This document shows positions 7,436 through 10,977 of a stretch of 10,977 nt of DNA, piece after piece (position 1 is the stretch's first letter; each line of letters starts with the position of its first letter). Source of the stretch: an uncultured Collinsella sp. GTDB lineage: Bacteria > Actinomycetota > Coriobacteriia > Coriobacteriales > Coriobacteriaceae. The translations under genes and the position numbers were made by a program. The notes beneath the pieces were generated by a model. That model ran no database searches and was not told the origin of the DNA. It saw nothing but the letters and a program-made list of their open reading frames with translations. The stretch is from the NCBI GenBank assembly GCA_902475475.1, contig CABRZY010000047.1, positions 1-10,977 on the forward strand, given 5' to 3'.

Positions 7436-10400
7436 ATGGCAAACTACAGTCCACAACACTTTGAGCCTCGGGCCAAGACTGTCAACGTCAAGGGCGTTGC
7501 TAACCGCGCCGTCGCAACCGTTTTGACGGCGGGCCTCATCGCTCAGCCGCTCATGTCGCCGCTGGCGGCAATCGCCGCACCGTCAACCGATAACGGCGAT
7601 TCTGTTCAGGGGGGGGGTAGTTCTGTAGAGAATACCGTTGCCGCCGGTAACCAAGCGGTCGTAAAGACGGCTGCCCAGCTGGCCGAGGAGTCGGCAAAGC
7701 AGCTCAAGGACGCTCAGGCCGCCTACGATGCCGCCCAGAAGAAGGCCGACGCGGCGGGCCAGTCTCAAAAGCAGGCACAGCAGCAAAAGAATCAGGCCTC
7801 GCAGGCCGTGACCGATAACGCCGCCGAGCAGAACGAGGCCGAGGTAGCCGCGCTTCAGGAGAAGATCGACGAGCTTAAGGTAGCCGTCGAAAAGACCGAG
7901 CAGCAGCAGAAGAAGCTGGGCGACCTGAACGATCAGCTCGAACAGGCCAACAAGAGTGTCGAGGATAAGACCCAGGCGCTCAAGGACGCCAAGGCAAAGC
8001 AGGATGAGGCCAAGAAGGCCCTCGATGATGCCCAGGCCAAGCTCGAGGCCATGGGTATGGACGAGTACGAGGCCGCCAAGAAGGCCGTCGAGGACGCGCG
8101 GGCAAAGCTCGATGACGCCAATAAGGCCGTTACTACTGCACAGGACAATCTGGACCAGGCCAAGGCTGCCGAGGCCAGCGCCCAGCAGGAAAAGCAGAAT
8201 ACCGAGGCAGCTTTGACGACTGCCCAGGCCAAGAAGCAGGAGACTGCCGCTGCTCTCGCAGTCGCAACCACCGCGCGCGATAACGCCCAGCAGAAGTTCA
8301 ACCAGGCGCAGGCCGCGCTCGATGCTGCCGTCTCGGGTACGGGTGTTGACCTGAGCGCGCTTGAGGCCGCCAAGATCGCTGCTGCTGGTGAGCTCAAGAC
8401 CGCGCAGGACGCGCTCGAAGCCGCGACGACTGCAGACGCCACCGCCCAGGCGAACCTCCAGGTCGCACAGGCCGCCGTCCCCGCCGCACAGGAGCGCGTA
8501 AACGCCGCGAACGCCGCCGTCACGACCGCACAGGCCGCATACGATGAGGCGAACGGGAAGCTCAGCGGGGCGACCGAGACCTATAACGCTGCGAAGACGG
8601 CATACGAGCAGGCCCAGCAGACCGAGGCCGACAAGAAGGCGGAGTACGACCGACTCGTCGAGGTCCGCAACCAGAAGCGCAGCGAGTGGGAGACGGCATG
8701 CACTGAATCCACTACCGCCGAAAACGCTTACGATGCCGCGAATGCCGAGGTCGAGAAGCTCAACCAGCAGATTGCCGATCTCAAGGCGAACATGACCGTA
8801 GACCAGAATGTCGTCAGCCAGGGTATGTTCGGCTTCATGAACTACATCATCGGCGGCAGCCAGTTCACAGCCACGCAGAAGCAGAACGCCCAGGATGCCG
8901 TATCGATGCTGACCGGTGCCGATGACAAGGCCGAATGGTATGACAAGTACGTCGATCATGACATGTCCCGCGACACCAATCCACTTTCCTTGGAGCAGAT
9001 GCGCAACGCCCTGACCTACCTCGATACCCAGAACAACCTCCGCAAGGCGAACGGTCAGTCGGCGCTCAGCGTCAGCCTCCGCATGACTGTGGCAGCAGCC
9101 CTCAATACATCGTATTCATCGAACATCTGGGGACACTCTGGCTGCTACTATGATAACGGTGAAAATCTTGCCGGCGGCGGCGGTGCATATACCGGCGGAG
9201 AGACCGAGGATACCCTCGGCTGGCCCTACACCGGCCTCTATACCCAGGAGAAAGAGGCATTCGATAAGTACGTCGCACAGTATGGCGACGAACTCGGCAG
9301 CCACCGATATGATGCCTATTATATCTCCCAGAACTACAACAGCATCTATCAAGAGTGCGGGCACTATCTCAACATCATCGATGCCGCTGCGGAAGCCATC
9401 GGTATTGCAACCGGTAGCGGAAAGAATACCGATTCCGAGGTAACCATCTTCGATTACAGCGATGATGACACGCAGGCCGATTTCACTGTCTCCGAGTTCA
9501 AGAAGCTCCTCAACGACTACATCGATTCCGCCTACAACGCAGGCGGCACGCAGGAGCAGAAGGAGCAGCTGAAGCAGCTACAGAATAAGCTGGCGGAGGC
9601 GCAGAAGAACTTCGGTACTACCAAGGAAGCTTACTTTGCAGCGGTAAATAAGCAGGATGCAGCACATGACGCTTATACCGCAGCCGACACGAACGTGAAC
9701 ACCGCCAAGGGCGAGTACGAGAAGGCTAAGTCTGGCACCGCCGCCGCGAAGACGGCATATGACGCCGCGAAGGACGCCCTCGGCGGAATCGACATCGAGT
9801 CCCTCAATCAGAACCTCGATGCTGCCAAGTCCGAGGCCGCTACTGCCCAGGCAGCTCTCGATAAGGCAAACGCCACGCTTGCTGACAGCAAGACGAAGGC
9901 AGCCGAGGCCGCTGCTCACAAGGCGAAGGCTCGCAGCGCCCGCGACGCCGCCAAGGTAAAGTCCGATCAGGCCAACGAGGCGTATGACAACGCTACCGCT
10001 TCGGTCAAGGACCTTGCCGCCAAGTGCGATGCCGCCAAGACGGATCTTGCGAACAAGCAGGGCACGCTTAACGATGCCAAGAAGGCCGACGACACTGCCC
10101 AGGCTGGCGTTGACAAGGCTCAGGCCGCAGATGTGCACGCCGCGACCGCTCTTTCGGGCGCCAAGCAGGCAGTTGCCGCCAAGACGCAGACCCTGTCCGA
10201 CGCACAGGCGAAGGCCAAGGCCGTCGAGGACGAGCTTGCCACCGCAAACAAGGCCTTCGAGCGCTTCGCCGGTGCCCAGAAGGCGGTCGACGACGCCAAG
10301 GCCGCCTATGACGCTGCCGTCGCCGGTGTCGCCGATGCCCAGAAGCAGCTCGAGGCCGCCAACGAAGTCGTCGTCGATGCGAACCTCGATATCTTCAAGG

Positions 10401-10891
10401 CCAAGGCCGAGCTTGCCAGCGATGAGGCACTCAAGGCCGATCTTGAGGCTGTCGACCATAAGGCATCCCTTGCCGCGGGCACGACGGGCAACGAGAAGCT
10501 GGTTAAGCTGAACGCTGCCTACGCTCGCTATAAGGCTGCCGTCGATGCCGCCGCTGGTCTCAAGGCTGCTCTGAGCGATGCCGATGCCAAGCTGTCCGAT
10601 GCCAACGACGCCTATGCCGCCGCGCTTGCCGAGCTTGGCGATGCCAAGGATGCCCTGGCTGCCGCGCAGGCCGAGTACGACAAGTATCATCCCAAGGCTG
10701 AGCCGCAGGCCAAGGCTCAGGTTGCGCAGACTGCTGCAAAGGCTCCTGTCGCCAAGAAGAAGGCAACGTCGGCCGCGCTCGCCCAGACTGGCGACAATTC
10801 CGCTCTTGCGGGCGAGGTGTTCGTCATCGGCGGTATTACGCTCGTGGCCGCTGGAGTGACGCTGAGCGATCGTCGTCGCAAGCAGATGTAG
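7436..10891 (+). CDS. LAxTG-anchored coiled-coil surface protein with a CAP/PgrA-like domain
   Basis: The 1151-residue product is built for the cell surface. Residues 1-48 form a long signal peptide, with basic residues up to Arg24, a hydrophobic core, and likely cleavage near AIA-AP. Residues about 75-455 and 709-1080 are Ala/Lys/Glu/Gln/Asp-rich heptads predicted to form long coiled coils. Between them, residues about 515-665 look like a CAP-superfamily domain of the SEC10/PgrA surface-exclusion type: WGH (565-567), GENLA (575-579), Trp596, a Glu-rich helix near 605, and GHYLN (642-646). Cys570 and Cys641 could form a disulfide. A Lys/Ala/Pro spacer (1083-1113) leads to LAQTG (1115-1119), a hydrophobic segment and the tail RRRKQM, so a sortase should attach it to peptidoglycan. 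Ribosome site GGGAG (7425-7429) supports the ATG at 7436. A nine-G run after the signal peptide may switch expression. An adhesive or stalk role is inferred. Confidence 0.88.
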   Translation: MANYSPQHFEPRAKTVNVKGVANRAVATVLTAGLIAQPLMSPLAAIAAPSTDNGDSVQGGGSSVENTVAAGNQAVVKTAAQLAEESAKQLKDAQAAYDAAQKKADAAGQSQKQAQQQKNQASQAVTDNAAEQNEAEVAALQEKIDELKVAVEKTEQQQKKLGDLNDQLEQANKSVEDKTQALKDAKAKQDEAKKALDDAQAKLEAMGMDEYEAAKKAVEDARAKLDDANKAVTTAQDNLDQAKAAEASAQQEKQNTEAALTTAQAKKQETAAALAVATTARDNAQQKFNQAQAALDAAVSGTGVDLSALEAAKIAAAGELKTAQDALEAATTADATAQANLQVAQAAVPAAQERVNAANAAVTTAQAAYDEANGKLSGATETYNAAKTAYEQAQQTEADKKAEYDRLVEVRNQKRSEWETACTESTTAENAYDAANAEVEKLNQQIADLKANMTVDQNVVSQGMFGFMNYIIGGSQFTATQKQNAQDAVSMLTGADDKAEWYDKYVDHDMSRDTNPLSLEQMRNALTYLDTQNNLRKANGQSALSVSLRMTVAAALNTSYSSNIWGHSGCYYDNGENLAGGGGAYTGGETEDTLGWPYTGLYTQEKEAFDKYVAQYGDELGSHRYDAYYISQNYNSIYQECGHYLNIIDAAAEAIGIATGSGKNTDSEVTIFDYSDDDTQADFTVSEFKKLLNDYIDSAYNAGGTQEQKEQLKQLQNKLAEAQKNFGTTKEAYFAAVNKQDAAHDAYTAADTNVNTAKGEYEKAKSGTAAAKTAYDAAKDALGGIDIESLNQNLDAAKSEAATAQAALDKANATLADSKTKAAEAAAHKAKARSARDAAKVKSDQANEAYDNATASVKDLAAKCDAAKTDLANKQGTLNDAKKADDTAQAGVDKAQAADVHAATALSGAKQAVAAKTQTLSDAQAKAKAVEDELATANKAFERFAGAQKAVDDAKAAYDAAVAGVADAQKQLEAANEVVVDANLDIFKAKAELASDEALKADLEAVDHKASLAAGTTGNEKLVKLNAAYARYKAAVDAAAGLKAALSDADAKLSDANDAYAAALAELGDAKDALAAAQAEYDKYHPKAEPQAKAQVAQTAAKAPVAKKKATSAALAQTGDNSALAGEVFVIGGITLVAAGVTLSDRRRKQM
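7609..7617 (+). repeat. Nine-G homopolymer in the surface protein gene, likely phase-variation tract
   Basis: Nine consecutive G bases lie in codons 58-61, about ten codons after the signal peptide, and encode Gly-Gly-Gly after Gln58. With nine G the frame is open for 1151 codons. With ten, the next codon is TAG, giving a 61-residue product. With eight, the frame reads Val-Val-Leu and then TAG, giving 63 residues. The tract could also be a place of sequencing-length error, but the long open frame supports nine. Confidence 0.7.
10778..10888 (+). other. C-terminal cell-wall sorting signal of LAxTG type
   Basis: Codons 1115-1151 give LAQTGD, a short polar spacer, a hydrophobic segment of about 20 residues (VFVIGGITLVAAGVTL), and a positive tail DRRRKQM. 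This is the three-part sortase signal, with Ala in place of the Pro of LPxTG. LAxTG is the known preference of class E sortases of high-GC actinobacteria. No sortase gene is in the window. Confidence 0.85.
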
Positions 10892-10908
10892 CGTTTCGAG
10901 CGTAGTTT

Positions 10909-10934
10909 CTGCAACGAACTTCGGTTCATAGCAG
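10909..10934 (+). terminator. Weak hairpin after the surface protein gene
   Basis: GAAC-TTCG-GTTC (10916-10927) forms a 4-bp stem capped by a stable UUCG tetraloop. It is extended by CTGC (10909-10912) and GCAG (10931-10934) across a small internal loop. It starts 18 bases after the stop, but no T run follows, so intrinsic termination here is doubtful. The remaining bases to 10977 hold nothing I can assign. Confidence 0.3.
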
Positions 10935-10977
10935 GAGCGCTTCGATGGCTTAACCGATAAGGCCGGCGCGCTGTCAT

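Noticed and set aside
7314..7526. A 70-codon plus-strand frame overlapping the start of the surface protein gene
   Set aside because: No ribosome site, composition unlike a protein, and it covers the leader and palindrome; the ATG at 7436 with GGGAG is far better.
7609..7617. The G9 run as a programmed ribosomal frameshift site
   Set aside because: Both alternative frames stop within five codons, so frameshifting would yield only stubs; DNA-level slippage is the more sensible reading.
7583..8959. A 458-codon minus-strand frame (and another at 9578-10690) opposite the surface protein
   Set aside because: They are Leu/Gly-rich mirror products of the repetitive Ala/Lys/Glu coding on the plus strand, without ribosome sites or recognisable domains.
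7436..10891. A phage tail-tape or SMC-like protein because of the long coiled coils
   Set aside because: Signal peptide, sorting signal and CAP-like domain place it on the cell surface; there is no ATPase motif or phage context.
10933..10953. AGGAG followed at 7 bases by ATG-GCT-TAA, a two-codon frame
   Set aside because: A ribosome site before a two-codon frame could be a minimal leader, but nothing downstream in the window supports it and chance is likely.

Overview
The window looks like a chromosome segment of a high-GC gut actinobacterium of the class Coriobacteriia, most like Collinsella. This is an inference from four things: strong GC bias at third codon positions, a giant acyl-CoA dehydratase activase, an arylsulfotransferase relic, and an Ala-rich surface protein with an LAxTG-type sorting signal. 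No rRNA, tRNA, CRISPR array, IS element or phage gene was seen.

Layout, left to right. (1) Bases 1-4628, plus strand, hold the 3' part of a very large acyl-CoA dehydratase activase-like protein. It has two tandem ASKHA ATPase/Fe-S modules followed by DUF2229 and HgdB-like regions. Its reading frame is open through the left edge, so the true start is outside the window. A perfect 15-bp hairpin terminator follows. (2) Bases about 4714-5223 carry the C-terminal third of an arylsulfotransferase-like protein lacking its front, abutting the terminator; this is probably a gene relic. (3) Bases 5224-5863 hold a structured leader, a possible 12-codon leader ORF with a good ribosome site, and, one base after its stop, a small membrane-anchored or secreted protein of unknown function. 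(4) A hairpin at 5885-5913 separates it from a convergent minus-strand gene (5989-7128) for a DUF389 multi-pass membrane protein. That protein carries a textbook EF-hand loop between membrane segments. (5) A divergent intergenic region of about 300 bases is rich in inverted repeats and palindromes. (6) Bases 7436-10891, plus strand, encode an 1151-residue surface protein: signal peptide, coiled coil, CAP/PgrA-like domain, second coiled coil, Lys/Ala/Pro spacer and LAQTG sorting signal.

The most notable feature is a run of nine G residues at 7609-7617, just after the signal-peptide codons of the surface gene. Losing or gaining one G brings a stop codon into frame within five codons, the expected arrangement for an ON/OFF phase-variable surface protein. 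The genes do not form one pathway: the window combines anaerobic acyl-CoA or radical metabolism, a decayed sulfotransferase, an ion- or lipid-related membrane protein of unknown role, and a cell-surface adhesin-like protein.
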